Positions 16,803-26,097 of a stretch of 64,000 nucleotides of DNA are shown here, one piece after another. The stretch is taken from positions 25,013 to 89,012 of the forward strand of contig JAFVSL010000010.1 of NCBI GenBank assembly GCA_017503725.1, given 5' to 3'. A program made the position numbers and the translations under genes. The stretch comes from Alphaproteobacteria bacterium (GTDB taxonomy: Bacteria > Pseudomonadota > Alphaproteobacteria > Rs-D84). Within the stretch, counting starts at the first letter, position 1, and every line of letters begins with the position of its first letter. Under the pieces are notes generated by a model. It was given only the letters and a program-made list of their open reading frames with translations. It was not told the DNA's origin and did not search any database.

Positions 16803-17050
16803 GCTCCGAGCCGGTCGGCTCTCGTCCAACCAGACCAAAATAAAAATCCCCAAATGGGGATTTTAATTCTGGTGTCGGCTCGTCGGACTGTAAATCCCCA
16901 TATTCGCATTCGCTCTATGGGCCCCATTCGCTACGTAAGGTTCAAACATCGCCAAATGGCTCGTTTTCACCAACTGACGCTCCGAACCGACGGTTCTTCG
17001 TCCGCCCAGACCAAAATAAAAATCCCCAAAAGGGGATTTTAATTCTGGTG
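16803..17050. repeat. Pair of diverged 72-bp direct repeats beside tRNA-Leu
   Basis: Copy 1 is 16803-16874 and copy 2 is 16979-17050. Both run from GCTCCGA through a GACCAAAATAAAAATCCCC hairpin to AATTCTGGTG. Copy 2 ends inside the 3' end of tRNA-Leu; copy 1 is followed by TCGGACT-like remnants of a tRNA T arm. On the minus strand each copy supplies a CCCC/GGGG terminator for the tRNA. The rest of the interval 16761-17045 shows no gene. Confidence 0.7.
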
Positions 17051-17130
17051 GCCCTGGTCGGACTCGAACCGACACTCATTGCTGAACTTGATTTTGAGTC
17101 AAGCGCGTCTACCAATTCCGCCACGGGGCC
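17046..17130 (-). tRNA. tRNA-Leu (anticodon CAA)
   Basis: An 85-nt type II tRNA with a long variable arm. The anticodon loop CTCAAAA gives CAA, reading UUG. The T arm is GTCGG/CCGAC and CCA is encoded. The acceptor GGCCCCG/CAGGGCC has one C-A mismatch. Confidence 0.92.
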
Positions 17131-17152
17131 GTGGCATTAAAAGTCGCAAAAA

Positions 17153-17521
17153 TTAAGCGGCTTTCTTTGCTTCAACTTTTTTTACCAAACGTGCACTGCG
17201 ATTCGCTTTGTGTGCAGGTTTCTTGGCTGGTTTTTCCGCTTTGCCGATTTTCTTTTCAATGGCTTTTTTAATTGCGGCCATTTCTTCGGTCAAACGGGAA
17301 ATTGGTTTAGACATTACATAGCCGTCCAAACCGCCGTGCTTTGTCAATGTGCGCAGACCAGCGGTCGAAATACGCAATGAAAAATCACGACCCAGAATTT
17401 CACTGTGGAACTTTAATTTTTGCAGATTTGGCAAGAATGTACGTTTTGTATGACGTTCAGAGTGGGAAACGTTCATCCCAACTTCTGTTTTCTTACCTGT
17501 AACTTTACATACACGTGGCAT
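17153..17521 (-). CDS. rpmB: 50S ribosomal protein L28
   Basis: A 122-residue protein beginning MPRVCKVTGKK with the alpha-type NVSHSERHTKRTFLPNLQ motif. The L28 core is about 95 residues; the remaining Lys/Ala/Pro-rich basic tail is an extension. AAAGGTAGAG precedes the ATG. The promoter lies at about 17555-17581 (TTGACT and TATAAA on the minus strand). Confidence 0.95.
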   Translation of the reverse strand: MPRVCKVTGKKTEVGMNVSHSERHTKRTFLPNLQKLKFHSEILGRDFSLRISTAGLRTLTKHGGLDGYVMSKPISRLTEEMAAIKKAIEKKIGKAEKPAKKPAHKANRSARLVKKVEAKKAA

Positions 17522-17601
17522 AATACTCTACCTTTGATTAATAGCGTGCCTAAATTTATAACAAAAATAGGGAAAAGTCAAGTGTTGTTTTCACTTTTTT
17601 C

Positions 17602-19050
17602 TTATTTTGTTAAATGGTCGGGCGTTATTAAATCAATAATTGTCTTGGCCGGGGTAAATGTGGTGCCGGGCGTTATCACAAATATTGTGTTCCATTTGGC
17701 CATTGCACCGTTCCACAGGCCCGGGCGCTCCATCGCACGCAATTCGCGACCGTTCTTGGATTTTGTGCTGATAAATCCGGCGGTGGGGTCGACATAGTTT
17801 AATAAATTAAACTTGTTCCCCATATAATCACGTACACCGCATACGATGTCGGTCGGACTGAAAAATTCCCCATCGTGCAGAATGGATATTTTATCCGGTG
17901 CAATCTGGCCAGGTTCTACGATTTGTGGGCTGATTATATTATCGGCATCACGTACCAAGAATGGGCCACCGCCCGGGGCGCCGGTGTTCTTGATAATGCC
18001 GCATATGCGAATTGGGCGGTTTAATATTGCGCGCAGGGTGTCCGCGGTTGGGGCGTATGGCAATTTTATATACAATGTATTTTTGATAAAATCTGATATT
18101 TCATCAATGTTTGCCGTTCCATTATCCAGCGCGCGCAGGTATTCAAAGATTTTATTCTGGGTTTCAATCAAGATTCCGCCGATTAGCTTCTTATACCGGG
18201 TGGTGTCGTCACGCATATGGTCGGGGCATACGTTATCAATGTTTTTGATAAATATGATATCGCCATATATATCGTTCAGGTTTTCAATTAACGCCCCGTG
18301 TCCCGCCGGTCTAAATAACAGGGTGTTGTCGTTGTTCCTGAACGGGGTATTGTCCATATTTACAGCGATTGTGTCGGTTTGTGATTTCTGAACCGACATA
18401 GATATATCATATTTCACGCCAAATTTTTGTTCGTATATTGGCACAATTTTGTTTAGTAAATCTTGGAATCCATCCATATGTTCGGGTGACACGGTAAAGT
18501 GAATGTGGACGGTGTTGTTGGCGCGTGCGTACAGGGCGCCTTCGATTAAATGTTCGGCAATGGCGGTGCGGGGGGCGTCGTTATCGTATTTATGAAACTG
18601 TAATAATCCCTTTGGGCGGTTGCCATAGTTTAAACCGATTTCAGTTACCAGGTATCTGATTTTATCGATATCGGTTGCATCGTTGGGCAATATGCGACTT
18701 AAATCGTCCCAGAATGCAAATTGTTCAATGTTGTCCAGGACGGTTTTTGTTGTCTTGTTCATTTCGCCAGATGTCAGAAACTCAAACAAATCTTTGAACA
18801 TACGGGTTGCGGCACCCGATGCGGGGACAAATTTTACAATATTATATTTATCACATTTCGAATCGTATAAATCGATGTATTTATTCATTTGGGCATCATA
18901 ATTAAATGCACCATTGTCCGTTACACACGCAGATATAATATCTGAATACGGAAAACCATTTTTAAAATCTGAAATTTGTTTTGTAACCGTGTCCAGTGTT
19001 AAGCCATGTGATTGAATTTGTGCGATATCAGAATCTGAAAAAATATTCAT
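17602..19050 (-). CDS. DUF4301-like protein, possible nucleotidyltransferase fold
   Basis: A 482-residue soluble protein. The segment [17 protein letters not shown] matches the DUF4301 family as I remember it, mostly from Bacteroidetes. [10 protein letters not shown] resembles the GxGxRM phosphate-binding signature of sugar-nucleotide transferases, and KGLLQFHKY with PRTAIAEHL looks like a following substrate motif. I infer an NTP-transferase fold; no substrate is known. The start at 19050 has GGGGG upstream; the promoter TTGCGC, 17 nt, TATGCT lies just before. The longer in-frame start overlaps the divergent clpB promoter and is rejected. Confidence 0.75.
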   Translation of the reverse strand: MNIFSDSDIAQIQSHGLTLDTVTKQISDFKNGFPYSDIISACVTDNGAFNYDAQMNKYIDLYDSKCDKYNIVKFVPASGAATRMFKDLFEFLTSGEMNKTTKTVLDNIEQFAFWDDLSRILPNDATDIDKIRYLVTEIGLNYGNRPKGLLQFHKYDNDAPRTAIAEHLIEGALYARANNTVHIHFTVSPEHMDGFQDLLNKIVPIYEQKFGVKYDISMSVQKSQTDTIAVNMDNTPFRNNDNTLLFRPAGHGALIENLNDIYGDIIFIKNIDNVCPDHMRDDTTRYKKLIGGILIETQNKIFEYLRALDNGTANIDEISDFIKNTLYIKLPYAPTADTLRAILNRPIRICGIIKNTGAPGGGPFLVRDADNIISPQIVEPGQIAPDKISILHDGEFFSPTDIVCGVRDYMGNKFNLLNYVDPTAGFISTKSKNGRELRAMERPGLWNGAMAKWNTIFVITPGTTFTPAKTIIDLITPDHLTK

Positions 19051-19125
19051 ATGTACCCCCGTATATGACCAGCATAGTATATTTTTATGTGGCGCGCAAG
19101 TGTGGTGGGGGATTCGTTCCTGTGT

Positions 19126-19154
19126 CTTGAAAGGCGGATTTTTGGCACTATATA
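19126..19154 (+). promoter_or_regulatory. Heat-shock (RpoH-type) promoter of clpB
   Basis: CTTGAAA (19126-19132), 15 nt, then CTATATA (19148-19154). The same two blocks with the same spacing precede groES. Confidence 0.75.
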
Positions 19155-19186
19155 TACCGCAAAAGAATAAAATAAAAGGATGCAAA

Positions 19187-21244
19187 ATGAATCCAGATGA
19201 AATGCAAGAAACACCCGCCCAGGCAATTGAACGTTATACAACGGACTTTACAAAATTGGCGGCGGATGGAAAGTTAGACCCCGTTATCGGGCGCGAAGAT
19301 GAAATTCGTCGCACGGTTCAGGTTTTGACACGTCGTACGAAAAATAATCCAGTCTTAATCGGTAATCCCGGTGTTGGTAAAACCGCGATTATAGAGGGGC
19401 TGGCCACACGTATTATTTCGGGGGATGTGCCGGAAAATTTATTGAAAAAGAAATTATTGTCCCTGGATATGGGGGCGTTGATGGCGGGCGCAATGTATCG
19501 CGGTCAATTCGAAGGACGCTTGAAAGCAATTCTAAAAGCCGTCAAAGATTCCAATGGTGAAATTATTCTGTTTATTGATGAATTGCATACATTGGTTGGT
19601 GCCGGCAAGGGCGAAGGCAGTATGGATGCCGGAAACCTGTTAAAGCCGATGTTGGCGCGTGGTGAATTACATTGCCTGGGGGCGACAACGTTGGATGAAT
19701 ATCGTCAATATATTGAAAAAGACCCCGCATTGGCACGTCGTTTTCAGCCGGTCTATGTCGATGAACCAACCGTCGATGATACGATTTCAATCCTGCGTGG
19801 CTTAAAAGAAAAGTACGAGGGGCATCACGGTGTGCGAATCGCGGACAGTGCGCTGGTATCGGCGGTAAAACTATCGAATCGGTATATCACAGATCGCTTT
19901 TTACCGGACAAGGCCATTGACTTAATCGATGAGGCGGCCGCACGTGTGCGAATCGAAATCGCATCAAAGCCAGAACGCCTGGACGAAGTGGACAGACATC
20001 TTATGCAACTGAAAATCGAACAGCAGGCATTGAAAAAAGAAAAAGACGACGAATCGAAAAAACGTCTGAAAGACCTGGAAAAACTGATTACGGAATTGGA
20101 AAACGAATCGGCGGCACAAACCGCCACCTGGCGCGCGGACCAGCAAAAAATGCGTGGCCTGTCGGATGCGATGGCGGCGTTGGATGCGGCCAAGGCCGAG
20201 GTTGCAACCGCAATGCGCAACGGTGACTATGAAAAGGCATCGGCCCTGCAATACGGAAAAATCCCAGAACTGGAAGAGCAAATTGCAAAAATGAATGCAG
20301 AATCCAAAGAATATAAAACCGTATTGCCCGAACATATCGCCGCGGTTGTCAGTAAATGGACCGGTGTGCCGGCTGACAGACTTAGCGTCGAAGAACAGTC
20401 CAAGTTATTGAATATCGAAGATGAACTGCGTAAACGTGTTGTGGGCCAAGACCACGCATTGGGTGTCGTTGCGCGTGCGATTCGTCGTTCCCGTGCGGGA
20501 TTGTCCGACCCACGTCGTCCATCGGGCAGTTTTATGTTCCTGGGGCCAACCGGTGTGGGCAAGACCGAGGTTGCCAAGGCCCTGGCGGAATATCTGTTTA
20601 ACGATGATACGGCAATGACCAGAATTGATATGAGTGAATATATGGAACCGCATTCGGTTTCACGCCTGATTGGCAGTCCCCCGGGATATGTCGGATATGA
20701 ACAGGGTGGGGTGCTGACCGAAAGTGTGCGCCGTCGCCCGTACCAGGTTTTATTGTTCGATGAAATCGAAAAGGCAAATCCGGATGTCTTTAACGTATTT
20801 TTACAGATTCTGGATGATGGGCGTCTGACCGATGGCCAGGGACACGTTGTGAACTTTACCAACACCATCATTATTATGACCAGCAATCTGCCGGATATGG
20901 AGGCCGTAAAGCACAATTTCCGCCCCGAATTTATAAATCGAATCGATGAAATTGTGTTCTTTAACCCGTTGGGCAAAGACGTTATGGCGGGGATTGTGAA
21001 GATTCAACTGCGCGGGCTTGAAAAACGTTTGGCCGAACGCAGAATTGAATTGAACGTCACCGACAAAGCAATTAAGTGGCTGGGCGACAATGGATACGAT
21101 GCGGTATTTGGCGCGCGACCGTTGAAACGCCTGATTACCACCGCGGTCGAGGACAAGGTGGCCGATTTAATCCTGAACGGCACCATTGGCGAGGGCGCAA
21201 CCGTCTATGTTGATGTGAAAGGCAAAGAATTAACCGTCGGGTAA
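19187..21244 (+). CDS. clpB: ClpB disaggregase lacking the N-terminal domain
   Basis: A 685-residue AAA+ protein. D1 has Walker [10 protein letters not shown] and [14 protein letters not shown] coiled-coil M domain (about 300-410) follows, then D2 with GPTGVGKTE, the [13 protein letters not shown] pore loop, LFDEIEKA and the arginine-finger region [13 protein letters not shown]. The M domain marks it as ClpB rather than ClpA or ClpC. Usual ClpB is about 860 residues; the N domain is absent and the protein starts about 25 residues before D1. AAAGGA precedes the ATG. It unfolds aggregates with DnaK and is driven by the heat-shock promoter upstream. Confidence 0.93.
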   Translation: MNPDEMQETPAQAIERYTTDFTKLAADGKLDPVIGREDEIRRTVQVLTRRTKNNPVLIGNPGVGKTAIIEGLATRIISGDVPENLLKKKLLSLDMGALMAGAMYRGQFEGRLKAILKAVKDSNGEIILFIDELHTLVGAGKGEGSMDAGNLLKPMLARGELHCLGATTLDEYRQYIEKDPALARRFQPVYVDEPTVDDTISILRGLKEKYEGHHGVRIADSALVSAVKLSNRYITDRFLPDKAIDLIDEAAARVRIEIASKPERLDEVDRHLMQLKIEQQALKKEKDDESKKRLKDLEKLITELENESAAQTATWRADQQKMRGLSDAMAALDAAKAEVATAMRNGDYEKASALQYGKIPELEEQIAKMNAESKEYKTVLPEHIAAVVSKWTGVPADRLSVEEQSKLLNIEDELRKRVVGQDHALGVVARAIRRSRAGLSDPRRPSGSFMFLGPTGVGKTEVAKALAEYLFNDDTAMTRIDMSEYMEPHSVSRLIGSPPGYVGYEQGGVLTESVRRRPYQVLLFDEIEKANPDVFNVFLQILDDGRLTDGQGHVVNFTNTIIIMTSNLPDMEAVKHNFRPEFINRIDEIVFFNPLGKDVMAGIVKIQLRGLEKRLAERRIELNVTDKAIKWLGDNGYDAVFGARPLKRLITTAVEDKVADLILNGTIGEGATVYVDVKGKELTVG

Positions 21245-21267
21245 AAAATTAAATATAATAATTCATC

Positions 21268-21328
21268 TAAAAGCAAACCCGATGGACTCACGTAACTTCT
21301 GTACGCTTCGCCATCGGGTTTGCTTTTA
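21268..21328. terminator. Long 18-bp hairpin after clpB
   Basis: TAAAAGCAAACCCGATGG pairs perfectly with its complement at 21311-21328 around a 25-nt loop. It can act as a terminator in both directions; the length and perfection of the stem are unusual here. Confidence 0.7.
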
Positions 21329-21383
21329 TCTAAATCATTCTATTTAATTTTATCCAGCGGCGGGGGGGCGGAGTTGTTTTTGT

Positions 21384-21560
21384 TTGAATTACACATTTTT
21401 ATGATTTATAATGGGCTGGCATTGGGAAACCGGTGTGAGGCCTCAAAACCTCTAAGGGAATCTCCAACATTGGTTGGAGGGTTGCGATATATCTAAATAA
21501 GCACGCTATTACTCTTAATAGTTTTGAGCCTCCAACCGCCTTGAATTGTGGCGGTTTTTT
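21384..21560 (+). ncRNA. Structured RNA element, copy B, with promoter
   Basis: The promoter is TTGAAT (21384-21389), 17 nt, TATAAT (21407-21412). The RNA has a GAAA-tetraloop hairpin (21420-21435), a GAGG-loop-CCTC hairpin (21437-21452) and CTCCAAC (21462-21468). The domain is closed by GGTTGGAGG (21472-21480) with CCTCCAACC (21529-21537) and contains GATATATC...AAATAA and the hairpin CTATT/AATAG. The pseudoknot is CTCAAAAC (21442-21449) with GTTTTGAG (21521-21528). The terminator AACCGCC/GGCGGTT (21534-21556) plus T-run shares AACC with the closing helix, so the two compete. The XRE gene starts 26 nt later. Confidence 0.8.
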
Positions 21561-21586
21561 GTTTAACAAAAAAGATGGAGGAAAAA

Positions 21587-21805
21587 ATGAGTGTAATCTT
21601 GGTTGATGCCAGATATCTGGGGCATTATTTGAAACGCGCCCGGCGTACATTAAATTTAACGCGTAATGAGTGTGGAAAGGCGCTAAACATATCACATTCA
21701 GAAATAATGAAACTGGAAAACGGCAAGATTTTAATAAGTGAAAGGTTGCTGGAAAAAATAATGGTAAATGGATTAACGATGATTTTGTGCAAAAGGCGTA
21801 AATAA
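21587..21805 (+). CDS. Small XRE-family helix-turn-helix protein, 72 aa
   Basis: A single XRE/Cro-type domain: YLGHYLKRARRTLNLTRNECGKALNISHSEIMKLENGK. It is expected to bind DNA as a dimer. GGAGG precedes ATG 21587. Its expression depends on read-through of RNA copy B. A terminator (21805-21835, ACGGGCATTGCCCGT) follows, and it converges on the ABC exporter gene. Confidence 0.85.
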   Translation: MSVILVDARYLGHYLKRARRTLNLTRNECGKALNISHSEIMKLENGKILISERLLEKIMVNGLTMILCKRRK

Positions 21806-21835
21806 AAATAACGGGCATTGCCCGTTTTTTATTTC
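21805..21835. terminator. Bidirectional terminator
   Basis: AACGGGC/GCCCGTT hairpin followed by a T-run, between converging genes. Confidence 0.8.
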
Positions 21836-23658
21836 TTTGATTTCTTTCTGCTTTTGGATTCCGTTTTAAACTGAATATCGCGCAGGCGTTTATATTCGCC
21901 ATCCAATGCGCACAGTTCGGCATCCGTTCCCATTTCAACAATATGACCGTCTTTGATTACACAGATGATATCCGCATCCAGAATGGTCGACAAACGGTGC
22001 GCGATAACGAACGTGGTGCGGCCCTGCATCAATTCGTTCAGTGCGCTTTGAATCAGTTTTTCGCTTTGCGTGTCCAGGGCAGATGTGGCCTCGTCCAGTA
22101 ACAGGATTGGGGCATCTTTTAATATTGCGCGGGCGATTGCAACACGCTGTTTTTGTCCCCCAGATAACAGGCCCCCACGTTCACCAACACACGTGTTATA
22201 TCCGTCTGGAAATTCCATAATGAAATCGTGGGCGTTTGCGGCGCGTGCGGCGGCAATAACCATTTCGTCCGTCGCGTTTTCATTGCCATATTTTATGTTG
22301 TCGGCAATGGTGCCGTTGAACAGGAATACGTCTTGGGAAACCTCTGCTATATTCTTGCGCAGTGATTTTAATGTGTATTTACGAATATCGCGACGGTTGA
22401 TTGTAATTTTACCGGATTGCGGTTCATAAAAACGTTCCAGCAAATTAAACATCGTTGTTTTTCCGCCACCCGATGGACCAACCAGGGCGCATACTTTGCC
22501 GGCTGGTACGTTCAGGTTGATATCACGCAATACCGGTTCGCCAGGATTGTATTCAAAAGATACATTATCGAATGCAACCGACATATTTTTTGACTTTAAT
22601 TCAACCGCGTCTGGGGCGTCGACGATATCAGGTTTACTGTCCAGGAATGCGAACAATATTTCCGCCGCCAGCAGGCCGTGCTGTAACGTGTCACCGGTGC
22701 CGGTAATGCTTTTTGCCGGTTTGTATGCCGCCGTCAGTGCCAACAAGAACGCTGTAAAGTCACCGGTGGAAATTGCACCACTGGAAATAAAGTGCCCCCC
22801 CATAATCATCGCAATACACAGGCCGATTGAAATCATAAATTCCATCAATGGCGACCGCAGGGCGTTTGCCTGGGTGCTTTTGTATGAATTGATAACAGAA
22901 TTGTTCAGGACGTGGGCGAAATTTTTAGCCTCGCGGTCTTCGTTGGCGAACGATTGAATTGTTTTAATGCCGTGCAATGTTTGGTTTAATTGCTGGGTCA
23001 CGTCGTTCGCGATACCGAATGATTGGCGTGATAATTTGCGACGCTTGCGCATAATGATAACCATTGGAATCATAATTGCCGGTGTCAGGAATAACAGAAC
23101 AACGCACATTTGGGGCGCATAGTAGAACATTAACCCCAATGTCATTGCCAGTGTTGCGACATTCTGGACCAGTTTTATAACCGTATTTGTCACCAGGCTT
23201 AATACCGCGCCCGATTGCACCGTGAAATAGTTCAAATTTTTACCAATCCCATCACCATAGAACCGCGCCAGGTTCATATGCGTCATATGGTTGTATATCT
23301 TTTTCTGTAAATTTGCATGCGCCAGTAATCCCCCCTTGGACATAATAAGGGATTTTGCGTATGTAAATGCCCCCTTGGCCCCGAATGCGATTATAACCTG
23401 GCCCCCCAGGAAGTATATAGCCGCCATACTTTTTTCGATAAATGCCTGGTCGACGACCTGTTGGACCAGGGTGATTGTATAAGCCTCGGCCCCGGCGGCC
23501 AAGATTGTAAACACAATACCCGCGGCCAGCCATTTTACATATGGGCGCCCGATTTCATTCCATACACGACCATAAAGGGACCATTTAATGCGACCATTAT
23601 CACGATCGCCCTTGATAAAAGATTTAATCTTTTCGATAAATGATTTTTTCTTTGCCAT
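21829..23658 (-). CDS. ABC exporter, MsbA-like half transporter
   Basis: A 609-residue fusion of a six-helix membrane domain and an ATPase. Walker A is GPSGGGKTT, the signature LLSGGQKQR and Walker B ILLLDEATSALD, with the H-loop in IAHRLST. It works as a homodimer in the inner membrane. Sequence and architecture fit MsbA/LptA-flippase-like exporters of lipid A or other lipids; the substrate is inference. The C terminus is a basic Lys/Ser tail. No Shine-Dalgarno is seen; the promoter places the transcript start 3-4 nt before the ATG. Confidence 0.9.
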   Translation of the reverse strand: MAKKKSFIEKIKSFIKGDRDNGRIKWSLYGRVWNEIGRPYVKWLAAGIVFTILAAGAEAYTITLVQQVVDQAFIEKSMAAIYFLGGQVIIAFGAKGAFTYAKSLIMSKGGLLAHANLQKKIYNHMTHMNLARFYGDGIGKNLNYFTVQSGAVLSLVTNTVIKLVQNVATLAMTLGLMFYYAPQMCVVLLFLTPAIMIPMVIIMRKRRKLSRQSFGIANDVTQQLNQTLHGIKTIQSFANEDREAKNFAHVLNNSVINSYKSTQANALRSPLMEFMISIGLCIAMIMGGHFISSGAISTGDFTAFLLALTAAYKPAKSITGTGDTLQHGLLAAEILFAFLDSKPDIVDAPDAVELKSKNMSVAFDNVSFEYNPGEPVLRDINLNVPAGKVCALVGPSGGGKTTMFNLLERFYEPQSGKITINRRDIRKYTLKSLRKNIAEVSQDVFLFNGTIADNIKYGNENATDEMVIAAARAANAHDFIMEFPDGYNTCVGERGGLLSGGQKQRVAIARAILKDAPILLLDEATSALDTQSEKLIQSALNELMQGRTTFVIAHRLSTILDADIICVIKDGHIVEMGTDAELCALDGEYKRLRDIQFKTESKSRKKSKK

Positions 23659-23667
23659 AGTGATTCT

Positions 23668-23696
23668 ATTATAGGTTGTGGGTAAAATTCTGTCCA
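23668..23696 (-). promoter_or_regulatory. Promoter giving a near-leaderless transcript
   Basis: TGGACA (23691-23696) and TATAAT (23668-23673) on the minus strand are 17 nt apart. The -10 box ends 9 nt from the ATG of the ABC exporter. Confidence 0.65.
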
Positions 23697-23699
23697 GTG

Positions 23700-24653
23700 T
23701 TATTTAGAGTGCTTTTTTCTTATGTGTTGGCTTTGAATTAGGCGGATAATAGATTTATAGTCTTTGTGTTGATCGATAAAAGAATGCTTGCTGTTGGGAA
23801 ATTCAACGAATTTGAACAGGTGCCCATTTGGGCCATTGGATAATGTTTTGTGTACAGTTTTTAACATTTCAACCGGGGATTTTCTGTCGCGGCCCCCACC
23901 AACAATTGTGACGGGAATGTTGTATTGTGACATTAAGTCGGGGCGAAAAGTAGATGTTTCCATATAATCATAAAATTCGGGCAATATCGTTACATATCGC
24001 ATAACATTGTTCTGGGCGATGTCGTGTGGACTGACCAGGCCCATTGGCGTTTTTGCAAATTCTTCATCGGTGATATCGTGGGGACAATGGCGAATCTTGT
24101 ATACGGATTTAATAAAATCGTGCCATTGTGTTGTGCTCCAGGGGGCAAATAAAATCGCCGCCGACACACGTGGTGTTTTGTTTTCTTTTATTCGCTTGTT
24201 AAATATTCCAATTGCGCCGGTTGCGCCCGCCGAATGCCCAATCAAACACGTCCATTGGTCGCGACATTGCTCTTCGATTAAATCGATACCCATATCCATT
24301 AATTTGATAAATTCGGGGAATGTGTTGCGGGCGGCCAATTCTTGGGTGATTTCTGGTTTAAAGTCCCCCAGAAATGTTGTGATTGAATATACATTAAACT
24401 TCTTGGTCAGGGCCCAGTATGTAATTGCCTTCATTAACGGTTCTATGTCGGCATTGCTGGCCAGGCCCGGCGCCAATATAATATTTCCGTTGGGCTTTTT
24501 GCCATTGTCCATAATGGGGCTGTAATGGGTAATATAACCAATGGTCGCGTTTTCGGAACGCGAACTGTACTCCAGGCGCCATTTAAAAGTTTTTTCTTTT
24601 AATTCAGGCAAAAGTTCGTAAAAATTTGCCGGAATTTGATATCTTGAATTCAT
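23700..24653 (-). CDS. Alpha/beta hydrolase
   Basis: A 317-residue cytoplasmic protein with the nucleophile elbow GHSAG, an Asp in GGGRDRKSP and a C-terminal His in SKHSF, forming a Ser-Asp-His triad. An oxyanion region APGLASNADIEP precedes. Substrate unknown. It starts without a Shine-Dalgarno; TTGACA, 17 nt, TAAAAT (24663-24691) puts transcription start about 3 nt before the ATG. It is divergent from tRNA-Ala. Confidence 0.8.
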   Translation of the reverse strand: MNSRYQIPANFYELLPELKEKTFKWRLEYSSRSENATIGYITHYSPIMDNGKKPNGNIILAPGLASNADIEPLMKAITYWALTKKFNVYSITTFLGDFKPEITQELAARNTFPEFIKLMDMGIDLIEEQCRDQWTCLIGHSAGATGAIGIFNKRIKENKTPRVSAAILFAPWSTTQWHDFIKSVYKIRHCPHDITDEEFAKTPMGLVSPHDIAQNNVMRYVTILPEFYDYMETSTFRPDLMSQYNIPVTIVGGGRDRKSPVEMLKTVHKTLSNGPNGHLFKFVEFPNSKHSFIDQHKDYKSIIRLIQSQHIRKKHSK

Positions 24654-24662
24654 AATGTTGTA

Positions 24663-24691
24663 ATTTTAGGGGACAAAAAAATATTTGTCAA
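24663..24691 (-). promoter_or_regulatory. Promoter giving a near-leaderless transcript
   Basis: TTGACA (24686-24691) and TAAAAT (24663-24668) on the minus strand are 17 nt apart; nine bases separate the -10 box from the hydrolase ATG. Confidence 0.65.
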
Positions 24692-24712
24692 TAAATAAAA
24701 TGTAATTTTCTG

Positions 24713-24741
24713 TTGACATTTGTGTAAATAATGTATAAAAT
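24713..24741 (+). promoter_or_regulatory. Promoter of tRNA-Ala
   Basis: TTGACA (24713-24718) and TAAAAT (24736-24741) are 17 nt apart, about 35 nt before the tRNA. Confidence 0.65.
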
Positions 24742-24775
24742 TCGTTCGCTTTCAGGAATGAAAGTGCAAAGTTTT

Positions 24776-24851
24776 GGGGTCATAGCTCAGTTGGTAGAGC
24801 ACCTGCTTTGCAAGCAGGGGGTCGTCAGTTCGAGTCTGATTGGCTCCACCA
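24776..24851 (+). tRNA. tRNA-Ala (anticodon TGC)
   Basis: A 76-nt cloverleaf with acceptor GGGGTCA/TGGCTCC, anticodon stem CCTGC/GCAGG with loop TTTGCAA, and encoded CCA. It is followed closely by rpsU and may be cotranscribed with it. Confidence 0.95.
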
Positions 24852-24925
24852 AGACAAAAGGGAAGGGGGATGAAAATCCCCTTTTATATTAAAAACATAA
24901 AATGCGTTAAAGGGGGTGAATACAT

Positions 24926-25132
24926 ATGGTGAAAGTTCTGGTTCGCGATAACAACGTTGAACAGGCATTGCGCGTTGCAAAGCGTAAATCTCAGAAAGAG
25001 GGTCTGTACCGCGAAATGAAAGAACGTCAGCGTTATGAAAAACCAACAACAAAACGCAAACGTTTAAAAGAAGAAGCCGTTCGCAACGAAAAGAAACGTC
25101 AATCGAAACAGCGTATGGTTTTCGGATTCTAA
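24926..25132 (+). CDS. rpsU: 30S ribosomal protein S21
   Basis: A 68-residue basic protein with the alpha-type start [23 protein letters not shown] precedes the ATG. It lies 74 nt after tRNA-Ala with a small GGGG/CCCC hairpin between them, and ends in a terminator (25138-25163). Confidence 0.96.
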   Translation: MVKVLVRDNNVEQALRVAKRKSQKEGLYREMKERQRYEKPTTKRKRLKEEAVRNEKKRQSKQRMVFGF

Positions 25133-25137
25133 GATTA

Positions 25138-25163
25138 AAATCCCGCAACTGCGGGATTTTTTT
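25138..25163 (+). terminator. Rho-independent terminator after rpsU
   Basis: AATCCCGCA/TGCGGGATT hairpin followed by a T-run. Confidence 0.85.
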
Positions 25164-25190
25164 GTATCTTTTCGTATTGCTTTATAATAA

Positions 25191-25217
25191 AAATCCCCCG
25201 ATTGGGGGATTTTTATT
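25191..25217 (-). terminator. Rho-independent terminator after rplI
   Basis: AAAATCCCCC/GGGGGATTTT with a short loop, on the 3' side of rplI. Confidence 0.8.
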
Positions 25218-25232
25218 TCGATTACAGAAAAA

Positions 25233-25838
25233 TTATTCTGCGTCGGCAACCGGTGCCTCTTCGGCGACTGGTGCTTCGGCTGTGGTTTCTTCTGCTGCAA
25301 CTTCGGCCGCTGGGGCTTCTTCTTCGACTTCTTCAACCTTTTTGGTGCCGAATGTCAATGTTTTACCCGCAACCAATGCATCGATTTCGTCCTGGGTCTG
25401 GGCTACATAGATCTTTACCGGAACGATAACGTCTGCGTGCAGTGCGATTTTTGTATCGAACGCACCCACAGATTTAATCGGTGCACCCAACATAACCTGG
25501 GCCGATTCAACGGAAACACCCGCAACTTCTTTTAACATACGTGCGATGTCGCGTGTTGAAACCGAACCATATAACTGACCGGTGTCACCCGCCTGGCGAA
25601 TCATATGCAGTTTTGCATTCTTAACCGCATCAATGTTTGCCTCGGCTGATTTTTTCGCCGCTTCTTGGCGGGCGGTCAATTCTGCCTTTTTCGCTTCGAA
25701 CAGGGCAACGTTTTCACGTGTGAAACGCATAGCCTTGCCGTTTGGCAACAGATAGTTGCGTGCGAAACCTGTTTTAACCTCGACTGTGTCGCCGATGTTA
25801 CCCAGTTTGTTAATTTTTTCTGTCAAGATAACTTTCAT
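25233..25838 (-). CDS. rplI: 50S ribosomal protein L9
   Basis: A 201-residue protein. The N-terminal rRNA-binding domain starts MKVILTEKINKLGNIGDTVEVK with GFARNYLLPNGKA; a connecting helix and C-terminal domain follow. Residues about 165-201 are an acidic Glu/Ala/Pro tail not found in typical L9 (about 150 residues). AAGGA precedes the ATG. It is third in the rpsF-rpsR-rplI operon. Confidence 0.95.
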   Translation of the reverse strand: MKVILTEKINKLGNIGDTVEVKTGFARNYLLPNGKAMRFTRENVALFEAKKAELTARQEAAKKSAEANIDAVKNAKLHMIRQAGDTGQLYGSVSTRDIARMLKEVAGVSVESAQVMLGAPIKSVGAFDTKIALHADVIVPVKIYVAQTQDEIDALVAGKTLTFGTKKVEEVEEEAPAAEVAAEETTAEAPVAEEAPVADAE

Positions 25839-25869
25839 AATCTGTCCTTATTGTTTTATAAGTTAGGGA

Positions 25870-26097
25870 TTAACCCAAATTGTTGCGAACGAACGGCATC
25901 AAGCCCAAATGACGTGCACGTTTGATGGCGGTTGCCAATGCGCGCTGATCTTTCTGGGAAACACCGCTGATGCGTGATGGCACAATTTTACCACGTTCGG
26001 TGATATAATGTGACAATGTTTTGATATCTTTGTAATCGATAACCTTGCCCTTTAATGGGTTAGATTTTTTACGATAAATTGCTGCACGGACTGCCAT
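25870..26097 (-). CDS. rpsR: 30S ribosomal protein S18
   Basis: A 75-residue basic protein with the S18 motifs [38 protein letters not shown] and LGLMPF. GAGGAGG precedes the ATG. The rpsF stop overlaps the start as TAATG, so the genes are translationally coupled. Confidence 0.96.
   Translation of the reverse strand: MAVRAAIYRKKSNPLKGKVIDYKDIKTLSHYITERGKIVPSRISGVSQKDQRALATAIKRARHLGLMPFVRNNLG

Noticed and set aside
16715..17124. Several short frames around tRNA-Leu
   Set aside because: They read through the 72-bp repeats and the tRNA, and have no ribosome sites.
21472..21537. Reading the GGTTGGAGG/CCTCCAACC arms as recombinase sites for the Mpi-like enzyme
   Set aside because: The arms are only about 50 bp apart and the enclosed sequence keeps RNA-type covariation.
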